This document shows, piece after piece, positions 34,972 to 43,996 of a DNA stretch of 47,452 bases (position 1 is its first letter; each line of letters starts with the position of its first letter). The notes beneath the pieces are model-generated. The model was given only the letters and a program-made list of their open reading frames with translations, had not been told where the DNA came from and searched no databases. Origin of the DNA: DATKLL01 sp035542475 (lineage in GTDB: Bacteria; Desulfobacterota; Syntrophia; Syntrophales; UBA2185); the NCBI GenBank assembly GCA_035542475.1, contig DATKLL010000121.1:1-47452 (forward strand), in the 5' to 3' direction. A program made the translations under genes and the position numbers.

Positions 34972-35036
34972 CTCAGTACCTATTAAACACCTTAATGTAA
35001 GATTTTATTTTTTATCGACAGACTGAGCGCCTTCAG

Positions 35037-36722
35037 CTATTTAATACGGGATATGGCCAGCATTTCCCGCGCATGTTCCCGGGTCTTTTTTGTAAGTTCT
35101 GTACCGCTGAGCATCCTCGCAATTTCATCGAGCCGTCCCTCCTCAGAAAGGACATCGACCGAGGTAATCGTTCTTTCTCCGGAAACATTTTTTACCACGC
35201 GATAGTGCATGTCCCCGAAACAAGCAATTTGCGGAAGATGCGTAATACACAAGACCTGATGGTGCTGGGATACATCCTTGAGCTTCCTGCCGACGTCCGC
35301 GGCGGTTGCTCCTCCTATGCCGCTGTCTACCTCATCAAATATCAGAGTGCCCACGGAACCCGATCGTGCCAGAACCTTCTTTATCGCCAGCATAATCCGG
35401 GAAAGCTCTCCACCGGAGGCTATGCGATTCAACGGTTTTAATTCCTCCCCCACGTTGGTCGTAAGATAGAATTCCACTCCATCGATCCCGCGGGGATTAA
35501 AGGAAATGCTCTTTCTATCACCTGCCGGTTCTGTAAAAGTGACCTCAAACGCCGCCTTATCCATCCGGAGGGTATGAAGCTCCTCTTCTATTGCCTTCTT
35601 CAAAAGCAGCGCCGCCTCCCGGCGTTTTTGGGAAAGTGTCCGCGCTTTATCAAGCAATAACGGGCTTAGTGACTCAACCTCTTTTGAAATCTGCTCAATT
35701 TCATTATCGACAGACTCTATAGACTTCAGATCCTTTTCAATTTCAGCGCTTTTTTTCAAAACCTCATCCAGTGTGCGGCCATACTTACGCTTCAGTTGCC
35801 CCAGCAGCTCCAGTCTATTATCGATGGCTTCAAGCCTTGCCGGATCATAAGACAGATTCTTCTTATATTCCCTCAGATTCAATGCCGTCTCTTCAAGCTG
35901 ATAATAGACCGTATCCATATCCTGCTCAGACAGCTTCAAACCGCTATCAATTTTTTTTATCTCCTTGACATTCGATTTAAGGCCGCGAAGCCCTTCGAGG
36001 ACAGAACCTGTCTTCCCATAAAGCATATCGTAAGCAGCAGTTGCATATTCTGTTAATTTCTGGACATTATTCAAAACCCTTTTTTCATCCAGGAGTGTCT
36101 CATCCTCACCGATTTTGATCCCGGCATCTTCAATCTCCTTAATCTGAAACTTGAGGAACGCCCCTCTCTCATCCCGGGTTTTATTAACTGCCTGGAGCTG
36201 TCTGAGCTTATCATTGTAAGCCAAATATTGGTTGTACATTTCTGAATACTCAGACCTGAGCTGCAGAAGACCACCAAATTCATCTAAAATATCAATATGC
36301 TTATCCGCATTCAAGATAATCTGGTGCTCATGCTGGCCGCAGATGTTTACCAGAGACTCACTGATGGTGGAAAGCATTCCGAGGGTTGCCAGTTGTCCGT
36401 CAACATACACCCTGTTTTTTGCTGTTCGGGAAACGATCCTCTTGAGGATCAGTTCTTTACCCACATGGAACCCCATTTCCCTGATCACCTTCTTCAGATC
36501 GTTCATTTCACCGATGTCAAACATGGCCTCAACCACGGCGGAATCCTCCTGCGACCTGATCATATCCACGGACGATCGGTCACCCAGCAGAAGGCTCATG
36601 GCTCCGATGATAATCGACTTTCCCGCCCCTGTTTCACCGGTGATCACATTGAGACCTTCGGTAAAGGATATCTTCAGTTCATCAATGATCGCAAAATTTC
36701 TGATACTGAGTTCCGTCAGCAT
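35037..36722 (-). CDS. recN: DNA repair ATPase RecN
   Basis: An SMC-like protein for double-strand break repair, 561 residues. Walker A is GETGAGKS (29-36), a long coiled-coil middle follows, and the C-terminal half has SGGELSRIML and IFDEVDSGIGG (signature and Walker B). The start lies one base after the nadK stop, so it is coupled. The nadK-recN pairing is common in proteobacteria. No LexA-like box was seen ahead of nadK. Confidence 0.95.
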   Translation of the reverse strand: MLTELSIRNFAIIDELKISFTEGLNVITGETGAGKSIIIGAMSLLLGDRSSVDMIRSQEDSAVVEAMFDIGEMNDLKKVIREMGFHVGKELILKRIVSRTAKNRVYVDGQLATLGMLSTISESLVNICGQHEHQIILNADKHIDILDEFGGLLQLRSEYSEMYNQYLAYNDKLRQLQAVNKTRDERGAFLKFQIKEIEDAGIKIGEDETLLDEKRVLNNVQKLTEYATAAYDMLYGKTGSVLEGLRGLKSNVKEIKKIDSGLKLSEQDMDTVYYQLEETALNLREYKKNLSYDPARLEAIDNRLELLGQLKRKYGRTLDEVLKKSAEIEKDLKSIESVDNEIEQISKEVESLSPLLLDKARTLSQKRREAALLLKKAIEEELHTLRMDKAAFEVTFTEPAGDRKSISFNPRGIDGVEFYLTTNVGEELKPLNRIASGGELSRIMLAIKKVLARSGSVGTLIFDEVDSGIGGATAADVGRKLKDVSQHHQVLCITHLPQIACFGDMHYRVVKNVSGERTITSVDVLSEEGRLDEIARMLSGTELTKKTREHAREMLAISRIK

Positions 36723-36723
36723 A

Positions 36724-37605
36724 TCAATACTTATTTGCCCCCATAGGTGAACCGCCCCAGCCCAGTTTCGTGCGCAGGATCTCCATATAATCCCTGTGCG
36801 GCGATGATACCAGGTTGGTCACATAAATGGATTTCTTGATAAAAATGCTGTCGCCTGATTTCATGGTATATGAAACCTGTCCATCAAGTGTCAGTGTCGC
36901 TCCTTGTCCTTTCGTCCACAAAATTACTTTTATCTCAGCGCCATCGGGAATAATGATCGGCCGATTAGTCAAGGTAAAAGGGCATATGGGGTTGATCACA
37001 AAGGAATTCTGTTCAGGAAAGACGATAGGACCACCTGCCGAGAGGTTATATGCGGTGGAGCCTGTGGGTGTGGATATAATAATCCCATCAGCCCGGAAAG
37101 TGGTCAGATAGTCGCCATTGATTGTCGTTTCCAGATTAAGGATCCTTGAAAGATTCCCACGGGTAATTACAACATCATTCAGGATGCTCTGCTGTCTGAT
37201 TGTTTCCACTCCCATTTTTATAGTGACATCCAACATCATCCTCTTGTCGGTCTGGTACTCCCCTTTGACAATTAAATCGAGCGCGCTGTACATTTCATTC
37301 AAATTAACTTCTGTAAGATAACCGAATTCCCCAAGGTTGATGCCGACAATAGGTATGTCATACTCACTGACAAAGCGGACGGTCCGGAGAATCGTTCCAT
37401 CACCGCCTAACACGATCAGGAGATCAACCCGGGACGCCAGCTCTCTTCTATCCAGCCCCTTATCCACACCTATCTTATTGGCAATCCCCTCCTCAAAAAA
37501 TACCTCAATGCCGCGTTTCAATGCCCAGTCTCTCAGCTGGATAGTGCACTCGCGCGAGTCTTCCTTTTCTACATTCGCAATTATGCCTACCTTTTTAATG
37601 CTCAT
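36724..37605 (-). CDS. nadK: NAD kinase
   Basis: The enzyme makes NADP from NAD and ATP (or polyphosphate). It has 293 residues with GGDGT at 67-71, NLGEFGYLTEV, and TPTGSTAYNLSAGGP, all conserved. It heads a run of four genes with recN one base downstream. AAGAG lies before the ATG. Confidence 0.96.
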   Translation of the reverse strand: MSIKKVGIIANVEKEDSRECTIQLRDWALKRGIEVFFEEGIANKIGVDKGLDRRELASRVDLLIVLGGDGTILRTVRFVSEYDIPIVGINLGEFGYLTEVNLNEMYSALDLIVKGEYQTDKRMMLDVTIKMGVETIRQQSILNDVVITRGNLSRILNLETTINGDYLTTFRADGIIISTPTGSTAYNLSAGGPIVFPEQNSFVINPICPFTLTNRPIIIPDGAEIKVILWTKGQGATLTLDGQVSYTMKSGDSIFIKKSIYVTNLVSSPHRDYMEILRTKLGWGGSPMGANKY

Positions 37606-38050
37606 GCAAATCTCTTAAAATAAAATTTTGCAGTTTTTCTAACATAAAACTAAATGAGTGTCTACGAACAGATTAATGTCCTAAAAACAAAACCGTATAA
37701 AAAGCCGCTCAAAATCAGATACAAGTAACAATTAAATCGGCAAATAGTATAGTCTCCTGAAGATGGACTGAACACCTCTCGCATATCTTATGTAAAAGGA
37801 TAACATATTTATAGAGTTATAAAATGTGACGGGGTTCACAAAAACAGAATAACCTTGTATTTTCATATATGTTTTCAAATCTTTATAAAAAGAGACATCG
37901 TTTGGCCCCTTCTGTAATAATCAAAAAACTCCATACCCAGGACATTTTCATAGTAAAAATCATACCTTTTGACATAAAATATGCTACAAGCATTATGGGA
38001 TGCCGAAGACAAACATAAACTCCTCAATCTATATAAAGGTCTGGTAATTG
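37606..38050. other. Divergent intergenic region nadK/cls, no gene seen
   Basis: About 445 bp, AT-rich, with no coding frame, tRNA or clear hairpin with a U-run. It must hold the promoters for nadK (minus) and cls (plus); only the cls promoter is convincing. Confidence 0.5.
37969..37996 (+). promoter_or_regulatory. Promoter for the cardiolipin synthase gene
   Basis: TTGACA (37969-37974), a 16-bp spacer and CATTAT (37991-37996), about 55 bp before the start. Confidence 0.5.
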
Positions 38051-39253
38051 ATGGCCAAACGGAAATATTTCGGGAAGAAAAAACGACTGCAGCGGATGAT
38101 GCACCTGCTCCGGCGCATTCATCCTACAGACCTGTCTGTTGTCCATAGGCAAAACCAGCTTGTGTTTTTTAACGGGGGTAGCCAATTCTTCCAATCGCTG
38201 TACTCAGCGATCCGTTCAGCAGAACACTTTATCCTAGTGGAATGCTACATGATACACAATGATCGTACCGGTAATGCCTTCGCTTCTGAGCTGAAGGAAG
38301 CTGCCAGACGCGGCGTGAGGGTCCTTTTGATTTATGACTACATCGGCTCCATCGAGACACCGTTGAACTATTTCGGAGACATGACGCAGCAAGGTATCGA
38401 GGTGATTCCTTTCAATGTCCCATCTCTCAAACGCAGTCTGCGTTGGTTCGATAGACGCGACCACCGTAAGATGATCATTATTGACGGCAGACTCGCCTTT
38501 TTGGGAAGCCTTAACGTTGGCGATGAATATTCCGGACTTGCGAAAAGTCCCCATCGTTTCTATGATGTCGGCCTAAGTGTCCTGGGCAGCGCGGTGATTG
38601 AATTGGTGAGCATTTTTTCCGAAACGTGGCTTATGGAACGGGGAGAACTTCCCCGGCTACCAATCTCCGGCAGTGACGAAGATTCACACAACATCCAGCA
38701 GGGACAGGGGAACGTCACTATCGTCAGCGGCGGCCCTCATAATCGCCGCTCCCGTATTCGCAGCGCCTTCTTATTCAATATCGTCGCGGCTTCGGAGGAG
38801 ATTCTCATCGCAACCCCCTATTTCATTCCCGGTCCACGTGTTATACGATCCCTTTTGCGGGCTGCAGCGCGTGGGGTTCGTGTGCGTCTGCTGCTGCCGG
38901 CGCGCAGCGATGTGCCAATTGTGCGGCTTCTGGGACGTAGTTATTACAGCGTGCTTCTCCGGAAAGGGATAGATATCTATGAAATGGAGTATGAAATCCT
39001 GCATGCCAAGGTCATGCTGATCGACGGCAGGCAGACGGTCATGGGATCTGCCAATATAGATCAGCGCAGCTTTCACCGTAACTTCGAGATCAACTTTATA
39101 ATCGACGATGAAGACTTCGGAAGGCAGATTCAAACGGTACTGCTAGAGGACTTCAGAAATTCCCGCCGGATCGACTTGGCGGATCACGAAAGACGGGGGA
39201 CGATCACTCGTACACTGGAGAAGGTGATAAACCTCTTTGGCTGGTTTCTTTAG
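38051..39253 (+). CDS. clsB: Cardiolipin synthase, ClsB-type phospholipase D family
   Basis: A 400-residue enzyme that joins phospholipids to make cardiolipin at the inner membrane. Two HKD motifs are present: HRKMIIIDG with SLN (from residue 138) and HAKVMLIDG with SAN (about residue 320). It lacks the N-terminal membrane helices of ClsA and starts with a basic stretch, like ClsB/YbhO. The ATG at 38051 follows an in-frame TTG at 38048 that fits the AAGG site slightly better; either may be used. It is convergent with an EEP-family hydrolase gene, and E. coli ClsB is also next to such a gene (ybhP). Confidence 0.88.
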   Translation: MAKRKYFGKKKRLQRMMHLLRRIHPTDLSVVHRQNQLVFFNGGSQFFQSLYSAIRSAEHFILVECYMIHNDRTGNAFASELKEAARRGVRVLLIYDYIGSIETPLNYFGDMTQQGIEVIPFNVPSLKRSLRWFDRRDHRKMIIIDGRLAFLGSLNVGDEYSGLAKSPHRFYDVGLSVLGSAVIELVSIFSETWLMERGELPRLPISGSDEDSHNIQQGQGNVTIVSGGPHNRRSRIRSAFLFNIVAASEEILIATPYFIPGPRVIRSLLRAAARGVRVRLLLPARSDVPIVRLLGRSYYSVLLRKGIDIYEMEYEILHAKVMLIDGRQTVMGSANIDQRSFHRNFEINFIIDDEDFGRQIQTVLLEDFRNSRRIDLADHERRGTITRTLEKVINLFGWFL

Positions 39254-39274
39254 TAAACCGCTTCATCACACCGT

Positions 39275-40282
39275 CTAGTCGTTAACAGCCTTATCAAAAA
39301 AGGAGCGAGGACCAGAAGATGCAAAGTTCGCAGGTAAATCAATATCGGCAAGAAGCGGAAAATGGTCAGAGGGATAACATCTTTTCCAGCGCAGTTGAAT
39401 AATCTTCGCGTCTCGTACCCGGACATAGGAAGGTACAAAGATATAATCGAGCTTGAAACGGAATAAGTATCTACGGAATCCATGGAAGGTAGCAGTATTT
39501 CGTTTGTTAGGATATCTTACCCGGAATGTGTCCATCAAAGGAATGGGATTAGATACCTCGAGTTTTGCCTTGATTTTTAAAGAAGCTTTACCTTTTAAAT
39601 ATTGTATGGGTGTACTCCTTTCCCTGGCATTAAAATCACCCATCAATATAAAGGGGTCTGGAAAAGGCCGCGAATGAATATGCTGCATCAATGATATAAC
39701 GCTTTTCTTTCGCGAACGCCGGGAAATATGATCCAAATGGGTATTATAGAAATAAAAAGCCTGCTGTGAGTTTTTTTCGATCAGACGCGCCCAGCTACAG
39801 GTTCGCGGCATCATGTTTCCCCATCCCTTCGACCCCGGAATGTCGGGTGTGCCTGAAAACCAAAAAGTGCCTTCCTCAGACAAGACGAAACGACTTGCGT
39901 CATAAAAAATAGTGTTATGCAATCCCTTAGTGCCGCCGAGGTTTCCTATGCCGACCTTTTTATAACCGGGCAGCATGGTGCGGATTTCCGAATTTTGAAA
40001 GTCTAAAGCTTCCTGCAGGCCCAAAACGTCGGGACGGTAATGAATTAATATCTCATGCACTAGTTTACGGCGGAATATCCAGTGATTCTTCCCGTCTTGT
40101 GCCGTGCCGCGCCGGATATTAAAACTCATTACGTTCAGGTTCAAACCGGTATCCGGTAAGGGATCAGGGGAAAAATCTTTTTTTGCTTTTGGAATTCTCC
40201 GCTGCGGATTGGAAACAAAAAACCGGACTATCGGCCAAAGGCCTTGATTAATTGATTTTCTAGCAAGTCTAAACGCCTTCAT
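39275..40282 (-). CDS. Endonuclease/exonuclease/phosphatase (EEP) family protein
   Basis: A 335-residue metal-dependent hydrolase. Catalytic motifs of the family are in order: NVMSFNIRRG, LGLQEAL (metal Glu), NTHLDH, MGDFNAR and a final YPSDHFPLL. These enzymes hydrolyse phosphodiesters in nucleic acids, lipids or inositol phosphates; the substrate here is not evident. There is no secretion signal. It is convergent with the cardiolipin synthase gene, 21 bp apart, and may resemble YbhP. Its own promoter lies at 40310-40339. The ribosome site is weak. Confidence 0.87.
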   Translation of the reverse strand: MKAFRLARKSINQGLWPIVRFFVSNPQRRIPKAKKDFSPDPLPDTGLNLNVMSFNIRRGTAQDGKNHWIFRRKLVHEILIHYRPDVLGLQEALDFQNSEIRTMLPGYKKVGIGNLGGTKGLHNTIFYDASRFVLSEEGTFWFSGTPDIPGSKGWGNMMPRTCSWARLIEKNSQQAFYFYNTHLDHISRRSRKKSVISLMQHIHSRPFPDPFILMGDFNARERSTPIQYLKGKASLKIKAKLEVSNPIPLMDTFRVRYPNKRNTATFHGFRRYLFRFKLDYIFVPSYVRVRDAKIIQLRWKRCYPSDHFPLLADIDLPANFASSGPRSFFDKAVND

Positions 40283-40309
40283 TTTTTCTTCATCTTATTT
40301 TTATTTTCA

Positions 40310-40339
40310 ATTATATAAGCACTAAAAATAAAAAAGCAA
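40310..40339 (-). promoter_or_regulatory. Promoter for the EEP gene
   Basis: On the minus strand TTGCTT (40334-40339), an 18-bp spacer and a perfect TATAAT (40310-40315), 28 bp before the ATG. Confidence 0.5.
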
Positions 40340-40488
40340 GATTTCTCATCGAATGTCAGTCGCACAAAAGGGAGTTTTTATCAGTTGGTAATACAGATAA
40401 ATATTGACGGGACAAAGAATTTATGAATATTTGAAATACATCTAACACATTAACATCAAAAAGAAAATGAAGTATGCCATCCGGGGGT

Positions 40489-40497
40489 TGGTATAAT
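40489..40497 (+). promoter_or_regulatory. Extended -10 promoter for the DUF2784 gene
   Basis: TTGGTATAAT region: TG one base before a perfect TATAAT (40492-40497), an extended -10 element. The -35 (TTAACA near 40470) is weak. It lies 33 bp upstream of the start codon. Confidence 0.5.
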
Positions 40498-40529
40498 TTT
40501 TCGTCAGTCGAGGTATTGACAGGCCAGAT

Positions 40530-40904
40530 ATGTCTTACAAGGTAGCAGCAGATTTCATAATCTTTATTCACTTCCTGTGGATCGCCTTTGTGATCCTTGG
40601 ATTTCCTGTATTCCTCTATTTGAATTGGCCAAAATGGAGGGTTTTTCATCTTATTGCTTTGATCGCCATAATCGTCATGCAACTCACCCACACCATCTGC
40701 CCTCTTACATATCTTGAAGCTTATCTTAAATCAAAAGGCACAGCCGGCCAGGTCTACCCCGGTCAATTCATGATAGATACAATAGAAAAGTTGATCTATG
40801 TTGAGGATCTGACCCTTGAAAAAATAATGTATGCGACAATTATATTTTTCATTGTTGTTTTACTTTCATTCTGGTTCAGGCCATTGATAAGGAATACGCA
40901 TTGA
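40530..40904 (+). CDS. DUF2784 membrane protein
   Basis: A 124-residue protein with three hydrophobic helices (about 7-30, 38-56 and 98-118). FIHFLWIAFVILGFP, THTICPLT and YPGQFMID fit the DUF2784 family, small bacterial membrane proteins of unknown function. The stop overlaps the TTG start of the next gene (TTGA), so translation is likely coupled. It is the first gene of the run leading to SpoIID, MurU and AmgK, though only its link to the hydrolase is tight. Confidence 0.78.
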   Translation: MSYKVAADFIIFIHFLWIAFVILGFPVFLYLNWPKWRVFHLIALIAIIVMQLTHTICPLTYLEAYLKSKGTAGQVYPGQFMIDTIEKLIYVEDLTLEKIMYATIIFFIVVLLSFWFRPLIRNTH

Positions 40905-41872
40905 AGAAAAAATTAGCATTTGGTTTCATTGTTATAGTTTTATTGCTGGTTGCGGCTTATCTCCTCTTCCCGGAGATACTGCTTAATCTGGCCAGGGATG
41001 TTGAACGGCGCTCCTCCGGTTTGGCCAAGAAAGAGGCCCGGGTTGATGATCATCAAATTGTGTATCTGGAAGGCGGAAAGGGAGAGACCATATTACTTCT
41101 GCATGGATATGGCGGCGATAAAGATAACTGGACGCGTTTCGCAAAGTATCTGACACAGGACTATCACGTCTTAATACCAGATCTCCCCGGTTTTGGTGAG
41201 AGCTCTAAACTTTCAACTGAAAATTATGATATCGAAAACCAGATGAGGCGCATGGACAGATTTACCGAGGTGTTGAAACTTGGCCGGTTCCATGTGGCAG
41301 GACACTCAATGGGGGGAACGATTGCGGCGGTCTACGGTGCAAGACATCCCCAAAAGGTTTTAACCCTTGCCCTGATAGCGCCCGCCGGACTGAAATCACC
41401 GCAAAAAAGCGAATTTGCCAAACTGCTGGAAAAAGGAATCAATCCCTTTCTGGTCAGCACTCCCGACGAATATGAAAAATTAATTTCCTATCTTTTTGTG
41501 AAGCCTCCGCCTATTCCTGCCCCCATTAAGGTAGCTTTGGCTGCGCAAAAAATCTCCCAGATGGCCTTTAATGAAAAAATACTGAAAGACATAAGGAAGG
41601 CACACCTGTCTCTGGAACTTTTTCTACCGGATATTCATGCGCCGGTTTTAATCATCTGGGGTGATACGGATAAAATTCTGGATGTATCATGCGTTTCAAT
41701 ACTGGAGAGAAAACTTAAAAATTCCCGTACGGTCATCATGAAAGAGATGGGGCACGTCCCTATCCTGGAAAGACCTCAAGAAACAGCAACATTTTATTTA
41801 GACTTTTTGAAGAATACGGCAGATGAATCGTCTCGTTCCGATTCAGACCGTTTACTCCGGAAAACAAGATAG
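40901..41872 (+). CDS. Alpha/beta hydrolase, membrane-anchored
   Basis: A 323-residue protein with an N-terminal membrane helix (about 5-25) and an alpha/beta hydrolase fold. The oxyanion HGYGG is at 68-72, nucleophile Ser136 is in GHSMGG, the acid is Asp257 in WGDTDKIL, and the base is His285 in GHVP. It most resembles lipase/esterase and C-C hydrolase-like proteins; the substrate is unknown. Translation seems to start with TTG at 40901, overlapping the DUF2784 stop. The catalytic part is probably in the periplasm, or faces the membrane. A charged tail follows the domain. Confidence 0.87.
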   Translation: MKKKLAFGFIVIVLLLVAAYLLFPEILLNLARDVERRSSGLAKKEARVDDHQIVYLEGGKGETILLLHGYGGDKDNWTRFAKYLTQDYHVLIPDLPGFGESSKLSTENYDIENQMRRMDRFTEVLKLGRFHVAGHSMGGTIAAVYGARHPQKVLTLALIAPAGLKSPQKSEFAKLLEKGINPFLVSTPDEYEKLISYLFVKPPPIPAPIKVALAAQKISQMAFNEKILKDIRKAHLSLELFLPDIHAPVLIIWGDTDKILDVSCVSILERKLKNSRTVIMKEMGHVPILERPQETATFYLDFLKNTADESSRSDSDRLLRKTR

Positions 41873-41929
41873 GGGTTAGACGTTGAATTATCGCCATGTT
41901 TCTGATATGGGCGTTCATGGTGCAAGTTG

Positions 41930-43261
41930 ATGACAGAAGAGCCAAAGATCAAGGTAGGCATTCTCCAGGGACAAAGGGAGATAAGAGGCAGCTTCAACGG
42001 CCCGTTTGCTGTCAATGATGACTGTCGTTGTGACAGGGGTTTTAGCGGGCGTGTTGAAGACGGCCGCATCGTCCTTTCTGATGACGCAGGAAATGAAATA
42101 TCCCGACAGGAAAAAATCAGATGTACCCCCCTGAATGATGCTACCTTCACACTTTTTGATGTGACAATAGGTGCCGGCTTCCACTGGGAAAGAAAACAGG
42201 AACAGACTTTCCGTGGTGATCTGATACTGATACTTGATAAAGATGGAACACTGGTTGCCATCAATGAAATACTGTTGGAAGATTATCTTTCAAGCGTCAT
42301 TTCTTCGGAAATGAGCGTTGAGGCGCCGCTGGAATTTTTGAAGGCACACGCAATCATGTCACGCAGCTGGCTTATGGCCACGCTGAACCGCGCCCGGGAG
42401 GCAAAACGCACAAATAAAAAATCACCCGGTTCAGAACTGAAGAAGGATGACCTTATCCGCTGGTATGACAGGGTTGACCACACGCTTTTCGACGTCTGTG
42501 CGGATGATCATTGTCAGAGGTATCAAGGTATCAACCGATTATTGTCGGTAAACCCCAGCGATGCAGTTAATGCGACACGCGGCATCTTTCTAGTCTATGA
42601 CAATGAGATCTGCGATGCCCGTTATCATAAAGCCTGCGGCGGCATGACGGACAATTTCGAGAATACCTGGGAGAACAAGCCGGTCCCGTATCTCACCTCA
42701 GTTTCGGATTCCGCTGTCATTCACAAGCCGATCCGCACGGAAGCCGGGGCCAGACAGTGGATAACTTCCCACCCGGATGCTTATTGTAACACCACAGATG
42801 CAAATATCCTGCGACAGATACTGCCGTCTTTCGATCAGGAAACCACGGATTTTTTCCGCTGGAAGGTCATTTACGAACGTGCGGAGCTGGAAGAGATCAT
42901 CAGGGAAAAAACGAGAATGGATCTTGGCAACCTCCGGGATCTAATCCCCGTCGAGCGGGGACCGTCAGGCAGGATTATACGACTGAAAATTGAGGGATCG
43001 GACAGGACTCTCACCATAGGCAAGGAACTGGAAATTCGCCGCTGGCTCTCCCGGAGCCACCTATACAGCAGTGCATTTGTCATTTACGTTGAGCATGATT
43101 CCTCCGGCCTTCCTATCCGCTTTATCCTGAAGGGTGCCGGATGGGGACACGGCGTCGGTTTATGCCAGATCGGGGCGGCGGTAATGGCCGCGAAGGGTTT
43201 TCCTGCAAAGTCTATTTTACAACACTACTTTCGCAGTGCAGAACTAAAGAAACTATACTGA
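41930..43261 (+). CDS. SpoIID/LytB-domain protein without a signal peptide
   Basis: A 443-residue protein with the SpoIID/LytB domain: the catalytic Glu127 in VISSEM, followed by PLEFLKAHAIMSRSW; the middle motif ARYHKACGGMTDNFENTW; and the C-terminal GAGWGHGVGLCQIGA. SpoIID is a lytic transglycosylase that cuts stem-peptide-free glycan. No signal peptide or membrane helix is visible; the protein begins directly with KIKVGIL, and no in-frame upstream start adds one. An in-frame TTG lies one codon before the ATG. It stands 7 bp before murU and seems to be in one operon with murU and amgK. Whether it works in the cytoplasm is open. Confidence 0.87.
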   Translation: MTEEPKIKVGILQGQREIRGSFNGPFAVNDDCRCDRGFSGRVEDGRIVLSDDAGNEISRQEKIRCTPLNDATFTLFDVTIGAGFHWERKQEQTFRGDLILILDKDGTLVAINEILLEDYLSSVISSEMSVEAPLEFLKAHAIMSRSWLMATLNRAREAKRTNKKSPGSELKKDDLIRWYDRVDHTLFDVCADDHCQRYQGINRLLSVNPSDAVNATRGIFLVYDNEICDARYHKACGGMTDNFENTWENKPVPYLTSVSDSAVIHKPIRTEAGARQWITSHPDAYCNTTDANILRQILPSFDQETTDFFRWKVIYERAELEEIIREKTRMDLGNLRDLIPVERGPSGRIIRLKIEGSDRTLTIGKELEIRRWLSRSHLYSSAFVIYVEHDSSGLPIRFILKGAGWGHGVGLCQIGAAVMAAKGFPAKSILQHYFRSAELKKLY

Positions 43262-43267
43262 AAAAAA

Positions 43268-43996
43268 ATGAACTCATTGACAATCAAAACTGCTTTCATA
43301 CTCGGTGCGGGCCTGGGAACGAGGCTGCGGCCTCTGACCGATAACTGCCCGAAGCCGCTGCTGCCGGTTGGCGGCCGCCCGATCATTACACATGGCATGG
43401 AGCACCTGATATCGGTGGGCATTAAACGGTTTATCATCAACACCCACCATCGTGCAGACGTATATCGACAGGTGTTTCCGGATGAAAATTGGCGCGGAAT
43501 TCCCATCATATTCCGTCATGAACCCGTGCTCCTGGATACTGCCGGGGGCATAAAAAATATTGAAGACCTCCTTGGCAATGACAAAACTATCCTGGTTTAC
43601 AATGGCGATACCATTACCGACCTGCCGCTTCAGCGTCTCATTGATGCGCATTACCTGAAGCAAAAGGAAGTCACCCTGGCGCTGAGGAGCAGTGGCGCAC
43701 TTCTGAATGTTAATCTGAATACCCAAGGGGAAATATGCGATTTACGCCATATGCTGGGCGATCCTGGCGTCACAAGCTGCCTCTTCACCGGTATTTATGT
43801 TATTGAGAAACGCTTTCTGAATCGCCTGAAAGCCGGCCGCAAAGAATCAGTCATCCCCATTTTTGTTGAGATGATCAGGGAGCAGCCGGGATCTGTAGCA
43901 GGTGTGCTTATTGACGAAGGCCGATGGTACGATATCGGCTCTGTTGCGGAATATGAAAAAGTTAATACTCAGCTGTCGGATAAGAATCTTGATTAA
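43268..43996 (+). CDS. murU: MurNAc-1-P uridylyltransferase-like nucleotidyltransferase
   Basis: A 242-residue sugar-nucleotidyltransferase. The NTP-binding loop is GAGLGTRLRPLT with PKPLLPVGG (12-36). VYNGDTITD carries the metal Asp and the end is RWYDIGSVAEYEKVN. MurU makes UDP-MurNAc from MurNAc-1-P in the cell-wall recycling bypass; close relatives act on mannose or glucose phosphate. The assignment as MurU rests on the size and the AmgK-like kinase immediately after it (TAAATG, no gap). No strong ribosome site precedes the ATG. Confidence 0.78.
   Translation: MNSLTIKTAFILGAGLGTRLRPLTDNCPKPLLPVGGRPIITHGMEHLISVGIKRFIINTHHRADVYRQVFPDENWRGIPIIFRHEPVLLDTAGGIKNIEDLLGNDKTILVYNGDTITDLPLQRLIDAHYLKQKEVTLALRSSGALLNVNLNTQGEICDLRHMLGDPGVTSCLFTGIYVIEKRFLNRLKAGRKESVIPIFVEMIREQPGSVAGVLIDEGRWYDIGSVAEYEKVNTQLSDKNLD

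Noticed and set aside
40356..40691. A 111-codon minus-strand frame over the DUF2784 gene
   Set aside because: The plus-strand gene has an extended -10 promoter, three membrane helices and a coupled neighbour. The opposite frame has none of these.
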